A stretch of DNA of 64,000 nt from Methylophilaceae bacterium (lineage in GTDB: Bacteria; Pseudomonadota; Gammaproteobacteria; Burkholderiales; Methylophilaceae): assembly GCA_028823485.1 (NCBI GenBank), contig JAPKBG010000011.1:1-64000 (forward strand). The letters are read 5' to 3'. The stretch's first letter is position 1; each line of letters starts with the position of its first letter. Position numbers and translations under genes: made by a program. A model generated the notes under the pieces. It was not told where the DNA came from. It was given only the letters and a program-made list of their open reading frames with translations, and ran no database searches. Positions 36,310 through 45,162 of this stretch are shown one piece after another.

Positions 36310-36356
36310 AATGGCATGATTTTACCACGCTAGCCTTGTCCCTTCAGCCTCTAATC

Positions 36357-37217
36357 TTATGGCTTTCTAATACGTAAGAAACGCGCGAACCTTGGCTTTC
36401 CAATTTTGGTTTTTTGCTGATAGATAAAAGTGACCGTACTACCGATGGCTGGTGGGTTTGCACGCTCTGCATCCGTAAAGCCTGTGCCCAGTTTGAATTG
36501 CACGCCATTAGGTAATTCCATCAATAAAGAACGCATCTTTCCTGTGTATTTCCCTTTACCAGGTAAGTGCTCGATGACTTTAGCTTCGGCATCAAAGTAA
36601 GGCTTCAATTTAAGCAGCACATCACTACGCCTTGTTTCATACAAGGCATTAGCACGATGCAACATTAAACCATCGTCTCCTAATGCGAGGATGTCTGCCA
36701 TCTTTTGTTTCAATTGCGCCTTATCAAGCACCTTGAATTACTTAACTGCTTTAAGATGTTTGACATTGGCTTTCACAACAATGCGCTTAAGCAGTTGATA
36801 CCGTTTAGAAAAACCACCCTTTCCATTCGGTAGTTCAAAAATTAAGTAATTCACTTTCAGCCAGTCTGTATCGTCAGGTGATTGCTTTCTAACGATGCCA
36901 GACACTTGGTCGAATGCATCTCGCGCTATCCATAATTCGCCGTCTAAAGGCGTTTTAGGAAAGTGTGCTGTAGACCATTGTGGCGCAACAATCGGGTTGC
37001 CTTGTCTTGTAGTTAACGTCTTGCCATCCCAAATGGCGCGTACGCCATCATACTTCTCGCTGACTAAGTGTTCGATGACATCAATATCATCGTTATAGAT
37101 TTTCGCTAGCAACACATCGGGCGCTTTAGAAAAAGCAACTTGAGGGATGGTAAAGAAAAGCGTAATTGGAAACGCGAACGCTATTTTTTGGACGCACTGC
37201 TGTACGGAATGATTCAT
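36357..37217 (-). pseudogene. secreted ATP-dependent DNA ligase LigE, interrupted by an in-frame stop
   Basis: A small bacterial ATP-dependent ligase (LigE type) with a signal peptide, taken to act outside the cytoplasm, perhaps on incoming DNA. The adenylation motif KYDGVR (Lys55) is intact, as are LDGELW and, in the second half, EGLMLHR-like DDGLMLHRANALYETRRSDVLLKLKPYFDAEA and the OB-fold HLPGKGKYTGKMRSLLMELPNGV. TAA at 36738-36740 splits it after residue 159. The frame does not change: the reading KHLKAVK-stop-FKVLDKAQ fits family sequence with Gln at the stop, so a single CAA to TAA change explains it. Without read-through the product lacks the C-terminal motifs. Confidence 0.88.
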
Positions 37218-37302
37218 TTTTTATTATTGTTGGCTGTGTTTATTACTGCTTATATTACGCCTTTTAAACAGCTTTATACAAGCAGCCTGAAATGCTACTC
37301 CA

Positions 37303-38826
37303 TCAAAACCCAAACGCATCTTCCATCACATAATAAATATAGCTTTGCTCATGCACGCCATGGAATAAGTGCGCCTTAGGCCCACCAGCAAAGATGGCGA
37401 CATCTTCTGCAGAGTGAGTCTCATACGCTAATGGCACGAGTGCTTCTTGGTGAAAATCAGGGTCTGTCGTATCGACCTTTGTCATATTTTCCACACGCCC
37501 TGCACGCACCTTATCAGCATGCTTTCCATGCTCATGATAACCACTGCCATTAGCGAAGCTTACCGTCGTATACGGCTGCTTATCTTCTGCCAGTGTAGGT
37601 TTTGTCGCTTCTGGTGCGACCACTTTACCGAGTATAGGATTGCCGCGTTTTGGGTAGCCTGCCAAGGTGAGTGAGTGGCTATGGTCGGCAGTCACAATAA
37701 TCAGCGTATTATTCATATCAACCTTTGCCATTGCCGCTTTCACTGCATCAGATAGCGCTGCGGTTTCTGAAAATGTACGGTAAGCATTGCCCGCATGTGA
37801 AGCGTGATCGATTCTGGCAGCCTCCACCATCAGAAAATAGCCCTTGTTATGGCTGCTTAATACATCAATGGCTTTTGACGTCATTTCAGCCAATGATGGT
37901 TCACCCGCTTTATCGCTTAGCCTATCATGCTCATACTGCATATGCGATGGCTGAAACAAACCTAGCAGACGTTTGGTCGTCTTTGGGTCAATCGCATCAA
38001 ATTGATTTTTATTCCAAACGTATTCGGCATTGTGCTGTGCGATATACGCCTCAATGAGGTTGCGTCCATCTTTGCGTTCACCCTGCTTTTCAGGATATTC
38101 AGGGTCATGTGCCGCTTTAGGTAGAAACTCCTTACGGCCGCCGCCTAATACCACTTCAATACCGTTTCCTTTTGCCATTTTACCTTGCTCTAGTAGTTGC
38201 AAGGCAATATCTTTAACGCCTGACTTTACAGCCTCAGCTGGCAACATGGCATCATTCTCCCAGTCACGGTTAGGGATGTGCGCGTAGGTCGCAGCTGGCG
38301 TGGCGTGAGTGATACGTGCTGTAGAAATAATGCCGGTTACTAAACCATGGGCTTCTGCTTTTTCCAATATTGTTTGCGTTGCATTGGCACGAATCACAGC
38401 CTGGTTGGTTTCAGTTCGCTTGATAGCTTGATTCAACGACAGTACGCCTTCGTTGGTTTTAACACCTGTGATAATCGCAGACATCGTTGGTGCAGAGTCT
38501 GGGGTTTGTTGGTTTGCTGAGTAGGTTTTAGATAAGCCCAAGTAAGGCAGCTTCTCAAATGCTAACTGGTTACGCTCGCCATCCGCATTTTTCTGTTGCC
38601 CCTCAAAAATACGCCCGCCAGTAATGGTGGAAATACCCATCCCATCACCAATAAATAGAATCACATTTTTGGCTTTGCCATTATTGGGTTGTAATTTCTT
38701 AGCCGCAGCTAGTTCGGCTTTACCCGCATCAATCCACGTCTGTTGATCTTCAGCTAGCGCATTGGGTAGGTACGCGGCTAACACGAGTGAGAGGAGGAGC
38801 TTGTTTAAATTCGTCAATGCAGTCAA
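37303..38826 (-). CDS. phoA: alkaline phosphatase (PhoA family)
   Basis: A periplasmic metal-dependent phosphomonoesterase of 507 residues with a signal peptide ending around ALA (residue 25). Asp61 in ILFIGDGMG and the nucleophile Ser111 in PDSAPTMSA are the metal and phosphoserine sites; EAARIDHASHAGN, VTADHSHSL and NGSGYHEHG provide the remaining zinc/magnesium ligands. The C-terminal THSAEDVAIFAGGPKAHLFHGVHEQSYI is typical. It would scavenge phosphate and so is probably under PhoB control, but I see no convincing Pho box upstream. Confidence 0.94.
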   Translation of the reverse strand: MTALTNLNKLLLSLVLAAYLPNALAEDQQTWIDAGKAELAAAKKLQPNNGKAKNVILFIGDGMGISTITGGRIFEGQQKNADGERNQLAFEKLPYLGLSKTYSANQQTPDSAPTMSAIITGVKTNEGVLSLNQAIKRTETNQAVIRANATQTILEKAEAHGLVTGIISTARITHATPAATYAHIPNRDWENDAMLPAEAVKSGVKDIALQLLEQGKMAKGNGIEVVLGGGRKEFLPKAAHDPEYPEKQGERKDGRNLIEAYIAQHNAEYVWNKNQFDAIDPKTTKRLLGLFQPSHMQYEHDRLSDKAGEPSLAEMTSKAIDVLSSHNKGYFLMVEAARIDHASHAGNAYRTFSETAALSDAVKAAMAKVDMNNTLIIVTADHSHSLTLAGYPKRGNPILGKVVAPEATKPTLAEDKQPYTTVSFANGSGYHEHGKHADKVRAGRVENMTKVDTTDPDFHQEALVPLAYETHSAEDVAIFAGGPKAHLFHGVHEQSYIYYVMEDAFGF

Positions 38827-39006
38827 ACCTTACTAAAAATAATTGTCTGCTATTTTATATGAGAATCCACTCAGATCGATGACAGCAGTATTACCAATCA
38901 AGATTTTGCGGCACTTGCATTCCGTTTAGCTGATGGCGGTAGTTTGAACTAGCTTCATAGACAAATTTCCTAGCGCGATTCAATGCGCCAACTGGGCAGT
39001 GCGCTT

Positions 39007-39456
39007 CTAGTGCGTTCCACCGGGGAATGATAAGCTCTCACAAAACTCTTCCTGCTCGGACTTATCAAAGGTTTGCTGAAGAATATTGATGGTTGCTACA
39101 GGCACAAAAGGAGAGTCACTTTCTTTTCATAGCACGGTCGCATCCTCTATTGGCATTTGCTTACTGACATCTTGCAGTTGTAACGCGAGTTGCATGCAAG
39201 CATCTCCTTCTTTTAGCTCTTGCGCTAATGTATGCGCCAAAAAGTCTGGATCATCGGCTTGCTTACCTATATTTTTAACGAGTGGTTGGCAAGACTGTAT
39301 TTTGAACTTCACATTATATAGGCCTAGCTTATAAGCAGTATTACTAAAGTATTGCGTCCAAAGCGGGCTGTGTGGTGGTTCTACATAGGCGGTCACTAGC
39401 TGCCAAAGCTCTCTGATGCCACTTAAAGGGGTTGTAGCCTTGAATGAAGTACTCAT
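39007..39456 (-). pseudogene. unrecognised gene, interrupted by in-frame TGA
   Basis: The first 109 codons from ATG 39456 (containing ELWQLVTAYVEPPHSPLWTQYF and a helical KQADDPDFLAHTLAQELKEGDA segment) end at TGA 39127-39129, but the same frame remains open for 39 more codons (KESDSPFVPVATINILQQT onward) to TAG at 39007. That suggests a single gene broken by one stop. I do not recognise the family; no signal peptide or membrane segment is seen. Its start codon lies inside the tRNA-Met fragment, so the original 5' end was probably lost when a mobile element joined here. Confidence 0.45.
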
Positions 39457-39495
39457 AATCCTTTGGTCCCAGGTTCGAGTCCTGGTGGCCCACCA
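39451..39495 (+). other. 3' half of a tRNA-Met (CAT) gene, attachment-site scar
   Basis: ACTCATAATCCTTTGG contains the CTCATAA anticodon loop of elongator tRNA-Met and the 3' side of its stem, followed by a complete T arm (CCAGG-TTCGAGT-CCTGG), acceptor-strand bases and an encoded CCA at 39493-39495. The 5' half (D arm, acceptor 5' strand and left anticodon stem) is absent, so this is not a functional tRNA. Such 3' copies are the usual attL/attR duplications left by tRNA-targeting integrases, and an integrase remnant lies 95 bases away. Confidence 0.8.
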
Positions 39496-39589
39496 ATAAA
39501 TACAGAGCTTTTAGAGGACATTACTTTTAGTAAGCTTTTTTTACTTCTGTTCTAGACTACAAATAGACTACAAATAAATTTTGATTAAA

Positions 39590-39889
39590 TTAGTTTATTT
39601 TTGTAAAGTCGATGTATGAAAAAACTAATCCTACTCCCATTGTTAATACCCAATCTGGTGATGGGACAGCAGTAAATGTAAACCCTATTTCTTCTGAGAC
39701 TCTTTTAAAGGTTTTACTAGCTGTAATTGGTTTTAACTTCCGGTCGTTACTTTGAAAAACATACTTATTACCTTGAGATATTCGTCTTTCAAAAATAAGC
39801 TTTGTGTTATCAGTCATAGGTAAAGTGTGATCTCTACTATTCTTTGTGTTGAATACAGTCCTTGGTAGGTGACTTGTTGCATATGACAT
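39590..39889 (-). pseudogene. tyrosine recombinase (phage-type integrase) fragment
   Basis: Codons after about residue 14 read NTKNSRDHTLPMTD, then IFERR, YVFQSNDRKLKPIT and FKRVSEEIGFTFTA, matching the middle of the catalytic domain of site-specific tyrosine recombinases just before the HxLRRT box. At that point homology stops and is replaced by about 20 unrelated residues, so the His-x-x-Arg and the catalytic Tyr are missing; the N-terminal half is missing too. With the adjacent tRNA fragment it marks one end of a lost or scrambled integrative element. Confidence 0.7.
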
Positions 39890-39990
39890 GCGGCACAGGT
39901 TGGGCCCATATAGTCGCCATTACGCGTTATGCCGATTGGCAATGCATCGGGATTGTTTTTTTAAAGGCTTTATAAGTGAATCTAAGCATA
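39845..39990 (-). pseudogene. multihaem cytochrome c fragment
   Basis: In the frame next to the integrase fragment, the minus strand reads PDALPIGITRNGDYMGPTCAACHM, with a c-type haem-binding CAACH at 39883-39897. Upstream a single-base change in an A-run (about 39960) would extend it by YKAFKKNN. Sequence of this kind (GPTCAxCHM) occurs in multihaem cytochromes such as hydroxylamine-oxidoreductase relatives. Only some 45 codons survive, fused directly to the integrase fragment; no start, signal peptide or second haem site remains. Confidence 0.5.
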
Positions 39991-40114
39991 ACAATACGCA
40001 ATGTCTCTCTGTAAATGAAAAATCAGTTTAACTGAACCAGCTCCTTAGTCTGTCCAAATGACGAATCCTTACACACAAACCTTTACACATCGTGCCAAAG
40101 CACTCAGGTTGACA

Positions 40115-40936
40115 CTAAGATTGAAAGCGCGCCTGCATCTCAGCTAAGTTAAGTTCTTCTAGTATTGCATCTAAACGCTCACGTGCATTTTTACGTTTTT
40201 GACCTGTGTATTTGGCAATAATCAGCTCGTTTTTCATTGAATGTTCCCAACCAACCAACTCTGTGACCGTAACGTTATAACCCGCGGCCTCTAGTTGCAA
40301 ACAGCGCAGTACATTGGTGATTTGGCTACCAAACTCACGGGTATGAATCGGATGACGCCAGATTTCAGATAGCGGCGTCTTGCTTAAGCTTTGCGCTTTT
40401 TGTCGTCGCATCACTTCCGCCACTTCCGCTTGGCAGCAAGGTACTAACACCATGTATTGCGCTTGCTTCTTTAGCCCAAACTGAATCGCATCATCAGTTG
40501 CTGTATTACAGGCATGTAGTGCTGTCACAATCCCCACTTTTTCAGGCAACTTAGGCGACACCATGGAATCAGACACACTTAGGTGCTCAAAAATCATGCG
40601 CTCAAAACCACACTCTTCTGCTAACGCTTTTGATTTTTCAACCAACTCGCCCCGCGTTTCTATACCAATCACTTGCCCCTGTGGTAGCTGTTTTAATAGC
40701 AAGTCGTACAAGATAAAGCCTAAATAAGACTTTCCTGCACCATGGTCAACGATGGTTGGGTTCTCTTGCTTAGTCAGCACATCTTTGAGCAAAGGCTCAA
40801 TAAAATTGACTAAGTGATACACTTGTTTCAATTTGCGGCGGCTATCTTGATTTAGCTTGCCATCACGGGTAAGAATATGAAGCGCTTTTAATAACGGCAC
40901 CGACTGATTGGGTTTGATTTCTGGTGGTAATAACAT
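40115..40936 (-). CDS. SAM-dependent methyltransferase (Methyltransf_32-like)
   Basis: A 273-residue class I methyltransferase. After an alpha-helical N-terminal region (DSRRKLKQVYHLVNFIEPLL) motif I reads IVDHGAGKSYLGFILYDLL, strand 2 ends VIGIETR, and ALHACNTATDDAI with LVPCCQAEV is the hallmark of the group that includes METTL25 and GSTCD-type proteins, thought to act on RNA or ribosomal protein. No neighbours share its strand closely. The 225 bases downstream hold the cytochrome fragment; upstream to 41181 (about 245 bases) I see nothing gene-like. Confidence 0.8.
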   Translation of the reverse strand: MLLPPEIKPNQSVPLLKALHILTRDGKLNQDSRRKLKQVYHLVNFIEPLLKDVLTKQENPTIVDHGAGKSYLGFILYDLLLKQLPQGQVIGIETRGELVEKSKALAEECGFERMIFEHLSVSDSMVSPKLPEKVGIVTALHACNTATDDAIQFGLKKQAQYMVLVPCCQAEVAEVMRRQKAQSLSKTPLSEIWRHPIHTREFGSQITNVLRCLQLEAAGYNVTVTELVGWEHSMKNELIIAKYTGQKRKNARERLDAILEELNLAEMQARFQS

Positions 40937-41180
40937 AACGCTATTTTATATGGCATAACAATAAAGGTAAAAACTTATTCACTTGCTATTGCGATGGAAT
41001 AGTAAAAGCATGATTTGACATTCAGGCCGCAAGCCTCTTTTATTAAGGCATTAAAGAGCATCTTATTTTACATCCCCAGCTCGGTAAAAAACTGTAAAAC
41101 ACAACTTCGATTAATGTTGATAAGCGTATGGCTGAATGAAGAAGGTCCAAACAAGCACTTTCTTCCTGAGTTTAACAACG

Positions 41181-41203
41181 TAACGACTGTTATATAGTCG
41201 TTA
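41181..41203. repeat. hairpin upstream of the pseudopilin remnant
   Basis: TAACGACT and AGTCGTTA form a perfect 8-bp stem around a 7-base loop, with no T run after it. Function unknown; it lies about 20 bases upstream of the probable start of the pseudopilin remnant. Confidence 0.5.
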
Positions 41204-41225
41204 ATTGAGTAGAAAAATAAATTCG

Positions 41226-41923
41226 ATGCGAACTTGGCTAAACGTGAAATGTGGCGATCTGTCGGCAATCATCCAGCAGAAAAGCCGACAAGCTGGCTTA
41301 ACGGTAGTTGAGCTAATGATGGTGGTTCCCATCATTGGTGTCCTTGCCGCTATTGCGATTCCAGCTTATGACGACTATGTTGAAGAAGCGAGAGTCGCGC
41401 AAGCCGTCTCTGAAATCGGATACATGTCAGCACAAATCGAAGGTTATTGGAGTGATGAACGCGCCTACCCTGATGGCTTGGGTGATATAGGGCTTCAGGC
41501 ATGTTGGATCCGTGGGATAATCAATATCAATACCTCAAATTATTTGGGGAAGAAGGTAATGGTGGCAGTCGTAAAGACAGAAAGCTCAACCCACTGAATT
41601 CAGACTTTGATTTGTATAGCATGGGTAAGGATGGGCAGTCTAAAACACAAATCTCGAATAGAGTAAGTTTAGATGATGTCATCCGTGCTAATGATGGGAA
41701 GTTTATCCACTTTGCGAAAAACCTCAACCTTAAAGTGGTGGCGGAAGGCTTAGAAACAATAGAAAAAGTGAATTACCTTAAAAAACAAGATTGCGATCAA
41801 ATACAAGGTTACATCTACAGTAAGCCACTGACTGCAGATGTGGCAACCACATTGTTCGCTGCCGGCAAAAATCTCACCACCAAACACTTAAAGCTTGTCA
41901 ACAACACAAACAAACCAGACTAG
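41226..41923 (+). pseudogene. frameshifted pseudopilin fused to the end of an EAL domain
   Basis: The first frame carries a prepilin signal: basic leader ending QAG, then LTVVELMMVVPIIGVLAAIAIPAY with the conserved Glu at position 5, and AQAVSEIGYMSAQIEGYWSD. At 41498-41500 one base is missing (a GGC where GGGC would restore Gln-Gly-Met-Leu-Asp-Pro-Trp), and the rest of a GspG-like globular domain (LDPWDNQYQYLKLFG, DFDLYSMGKDGQSKTQ) continues in another frame. After DDVIRANDGKFI the same frame changes abruptly into AKNLNLKVVAEGLET and DCDQIQGYIYSKPLT, the last helix-strand region of a cyclic-di-GMP phosphodiesterase EAL domain. Two unrelated gene ends are thus joined. Not expected to make a functional product. 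Confidence 0.8.
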
Positions 41924-42099
41924 CGCCACCCATTCAACGACTGTTAAAAAGTAGTGTTAAGCCGCAATAAATACATTGCTTACTCTCGCTAATGATAAAA
42001 TACGCAATCTGATTGTACGCATCATGATTCACCTTAATCGCTAAGCACTAGCAAAACGAATCGCAAGCAGCTTTCTATCGCATTTTTAACGGAGTAATA

Positions 42100-43077
42100 A
42101 TGGCAATTCAATGGTACCCAGGTCACATGACCTCTGCGCGCAAAAAAGCAGCGGAAACCATGGAATTTATCGATGTTGTAATCGAGGTACTTGATGCACG
42201 TTTGCCTGACGCTAGCCACAACCCCGTTATTGATGAAATGCGTTTATTTCGTCAACGTCCGAATTTAAAGATTTTGAATAAAGCCGACTTAGCGGACCCG
42301 CAAATCACACAAGCTTGGCTGAATTACTTTAATGCACAACCCAATACAAAAGCAGTAGCACTTTCTTGTAAAAAACCAGGTGATGCGAAAAAAATTCCTG
42401 GCTTATGTAAGCAGCTCGCGTCTCATCGCGGTACACATTTAAAGCCGTTACGCATGATGATTATGGGCATTCCAAATGTCGGAAAATCCACCCTCATGAA
42501 TGCCTTGCTCAACCGACGAGTGGCTAAAGTCGGCGATGAGCCTGCGGTCACCAAAAATCAACAGCGGTTTGAAATAGACCCGACCATGTACATCATTGAT
42601 ACGCCGGGGATGATGTGGCCAAAAATCGAATTTGAAAGCGATGGCTTCATGCTCGCAGCGAGTCATGCCATTGGTCGTAATGCCGTGATTGATGAAGATG
42701 TAGCGACATTCTTAGCGAATAACTTACTCATCAAGTACCCTGACTTACTTAATTCACGCTATAAGTTGGATGCAATGAAGTTGGATGTTAACGAGATGGA
42801 TGGTGTTGATTTGTTAGAAGCAATTGCTAAACGACGTTCTTATAAACAGCGTGATGGCTATTGGGATTTAGAAAGAACTGCAATGGTGTTTTTAACAGAC
42901 TACCGTCACGGCACCATTGGGCGTATTAGCTTAGAAACGCCCACTAGCAGACGGGCCATGATTGAAGCCATTCAAGCTAAAAAAGCACCTGGCAAAAAGG
43001 CGACCGATGAAGAATTAGCATCGACAGAGACACAGACTGACGCATCACAAGATTCAACAGAAAACCCTGAAATTTAA
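42100..43077 (+). CDS. ylqF: ribosome biogenesis GTPase YlqF/RbgA
   Basis: A circularly permuted GTPase for 50S subunit assembly. The G4 motif NKAD (about residue 66) precedes G1 GIPNVGKST (about 123), and DTPGMMWPK is G3, the permuted order that defines the family. The N-terminal MAIQWYPGHMTSARKKA is diagnostic. The last 35 residues are an Ala/Thr/Glu-rich tail. GGAG 8 bases before ATG is a good ribosome binding site. rep starts 3 bases after its stop. Confidence 0.95.
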   Translation: MAIQWYPGHMTSARKKAAETMEFIDVVIEVLDARLPDASHNPVIDEMRLFRQRPNLKILNKADLADPQITQAWLNYFNAQPNTKAVALSCKKPGDAKKIPGLCKQLASHRGTHLKPLRMMIMGIPNVGKSTLMNALLNRRVAKVGDEPAVTKNQQRFEIDPTMYIIDTPGMMWPKIEFESDGFMLAASHAIGRNAVIDEDVATFLANNLLIKYPDLLNSRYKLDAMKLDVNEMDGVDLLEAIAKRRSYKQRDGYWDLERTAMVFLTDYRHGTIGRISLETPTSRRAMIEAIQAKKAPGKKATDEELASTETQTDASQDSTENPEI

Positions 43078-43080
43078 AAC

Positions 43081-45120
43081 ATGCTAAACACGCTCAATGC
43101 ACCACAGCGTGAGGCTGTAAAATATATCGATGGCCCTTTGCTGGTATTAGCTGGTGCTGGTAGCGGTAAAACGCGTGTGATTACGCAAAAAATCGCGCAT
43201 TTAATTGAGCATGTCGGCTATTTGCCAAAAGAAATTGCCGCCATTACCTTTACCAATAAAGCCGCGCTAGAAATGCAAGAGCGTGTCGCCAAGTTAATGG
43301 TGGGTAAAAATACCAAAGGGCTAACCATTGCGACATTTCACTCTCTTGGCTTGCAAATCCTGCGTAAAGAAGCGACTTTACTCGGATACAAGCCACAGTT
43401 CTCCATTTTAGATTCATCTGATAGCTTTAAAATCTTATCGGACATTTTGGCGACCACTGACAAGAAACTACTTAAAACCACGCAGTGGCAAATATCGAGT
43501 TGGAAAAATGCCTTTATCAATCCAGACCAAGCTAAAGCCACGGCCGATGAAGAGCTAACCATAGCTTCTGCTAGGGTTTATCAGCTCTATCAGCAAGCAC
43601 TAAAAGCATATCAAGCCGTTGATTTTGATGATTTAATTAAGCTGCCTGTTGAATTGCTTGAAAACAACCCTGACACCTTACATCAATGGCAAATGAAATT
43701 GAAATACTTACTAATTGATGAGTATCAAGATACCAATGCTTGCCAATATAAGCTGGTTAAACTGTTGACGGATTTCTCTAAACAATTTACCGCCGTGGGT
43801 GATGATGACCAAGCGATTTATGGTTGGCGTGGTGCAGATGTTGAAAACCTGAATCAGTTGACCAAAGACTTCAGCAACTTAAAGATAATTAAGCTGGAGC
43901 AGAATTACCGCTCTACAGTACGCATTTTGCGCGCAGCTAACCAAGTCATCTCCAACAACCCTAAGCTGTTTGAAAAGAAACTATGGAGCGACTTAGGTAC
44001 GGGTGATTTGTTACAAGTAAGCGCCGCCCGCGATGACAATCACGAAGCTGAAAATGTCGTGACTAAGCTCATGGCGCATATGTTTGAACATAGAACGCAT
44101 TATAAAGACTATGCCATTCTGTATCGAGGCAACCATCAGTCGCGCATATTGGAGCAACAGTTACGCAAAAACAATATTCCATATACGATTTCTGGTGGGC
44201 AGTCCTTTTTTGATAAAGCCGAGATTAAGGATGTCGTCAGCTACTTACGCTTAATTGCGAATGAAGATGATGATCCTGCATTTATCCGCGCTGCTACCAC
44301 GCCGAAAAAAGGCATTGGAAGCACAACGCTAGAACGTCTAGGTGAATATGCCAGCGAGCACCATTTGTCCTTATTTGCAGCGGCTTTTGAAGGTGAGTTC
44401 CAAAGCACAGTTGGTCACAAACAGCTAGACGACTTGCTTATGTTTGTACAATATATTAATAAGCTACAAGAGCGCGCATTAAAAGACCCTGCTGAAGAAG
44501 TGCTGAATGATTTAATTAAAGCCATTGAATATGAAGCGTATTTATATGGTCACGAAGAACAGCGCGCAGCAGAAACGCGTTGGAATAATGTATTAGAGTT
44601 TATTGCTTGGTTAACCAATAAGAGTAAAGGCAGTACCGAGTTTGGTAATGAGAAAGCAGAGAAAACACTATTAGAGCTGACTCAGCTGGTTGCCCTCATT
44701 AGCATTTTAGAAGGTCGCGAAGAAGGCGATCCAGATACCGTTAAACTCAGCACCTTGCATGCGGCAAAAGGCTTGGAGTTTGGTCACGTGTTTTTAATCG
44801 GTGTAGAAGAAGGCATCATGCCGCATAGCCAATCGATTGATGATGGTAAGATAGAAGAAGAACGGCGTTTGATGTATGTGGGCATCACCCGCGCACAAAA
44901 GTCATTGAATATTTCATGGTGCAAAAAACGCAAGCGCGCAGGCGAGATGGAAGTGTGCGAACCTAGCCGCTTTATTGCAGAACTGCCAAAAGATGATGTA
45001 CGCCACTTTGGTAACCCGTTCAATGATTCTGAAGCCAATAAAGACTTTGGGAAAGAGAAAATGGCGAATATTCGCGCTATGTTAGCTAAAAATAAAGAGC
45101 CGTCGTCAAAACAAAACTAA
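43081..45120 (+). CDS. rep: ATP-dependent DNA helicase Rep
   Basis: A 3'-5' superfamily 1A helicase that clears proteins ahead of replication forks. The Q motif MLNTLNAPQREAV, Walker A LAGAGSGKTRVI, TFTNKAA, Walker B LIDEYQDTNACQY, GDDDQAIYGWRGA, QNYRS and TLHAAKGLEF with VGITRAQ are all present over 679 residues. Length and the start sequence match Rep rather than UvrD. Shares a transcript with ylqF. Confidence 0.95.
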   Translation: MLNTLNAPQREAVKYIDGPLLVLAGAGSGKTRVITQKIAHLIEHVGYLPKEIAAITFTNKAALEMQERVAKLMVGKNTKGLTIATFHSLGLQILRKEATLLGYKPQFSILDSSDSFKILSDILATTDKKLLKTTQWQISSWKNAFINPDQAKATADEELTIASARVYQLYQQALKAYQAVDFDDLIKLPVELLENNPDTLHQWQMKLKYLLIDEYQDTNACQYKLVKLLTDFSKQFTAVGDDDQAIYGWRGADVENLNQLTKDFSNLKIIKLEQNYRSTVRILRAANQVISNNPKLFEKKLWSDLGTGDLLQVSAARDDNHEAENVVTKLMAHMFEHRTHYKDYAILYRGNHQSRILEQQLRKNNIPYTISGGQSFFDKAEIKDVVSYLRLIANEDDDPAFIRAATTPKKGIGSTTLERLGEYASEHHLSLFAAAFEGEFQSTVGHKQLDDLLMFVQYINKLQERALKDPAEEVLNDLIKAIEYEAYLYGHEEQRAAETRWNNVLEFIAWLTNKSKGSTEFGNEKAEKTLLELTQLVALISILEGREEGDPDTVKLSTLHAAKGLEFGHVFLIGVEEGIMPHSQSIDDGKIEEERRLMYVGITRAQKSLNISWCKKRKRAGEMEVCEPSRFIAELPKDDVRHFGNPFNDSEANKDFGKEKMANIRAMLAKNKEPSSKQN

Positions 45121-45162
45121 CGCTAACAACTAAACACTTAAGACAAAAATTTAAAGATAAAT

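Noticed and set aside
39451-39495. A complete tRNA-Met gene
   Set aside because: The 5' half is absent and the bases left of the anticodon do not pair with the TCCTT side of the anticodon stem.
40937-41180. Short open frames on both strands between the methyltransferase and the pseudopilin remnant
   Set aside because: Products of about 60 residues without homology, start signals or coding bias; I see nothing supportable apart from the hairpin at 41181-41203.
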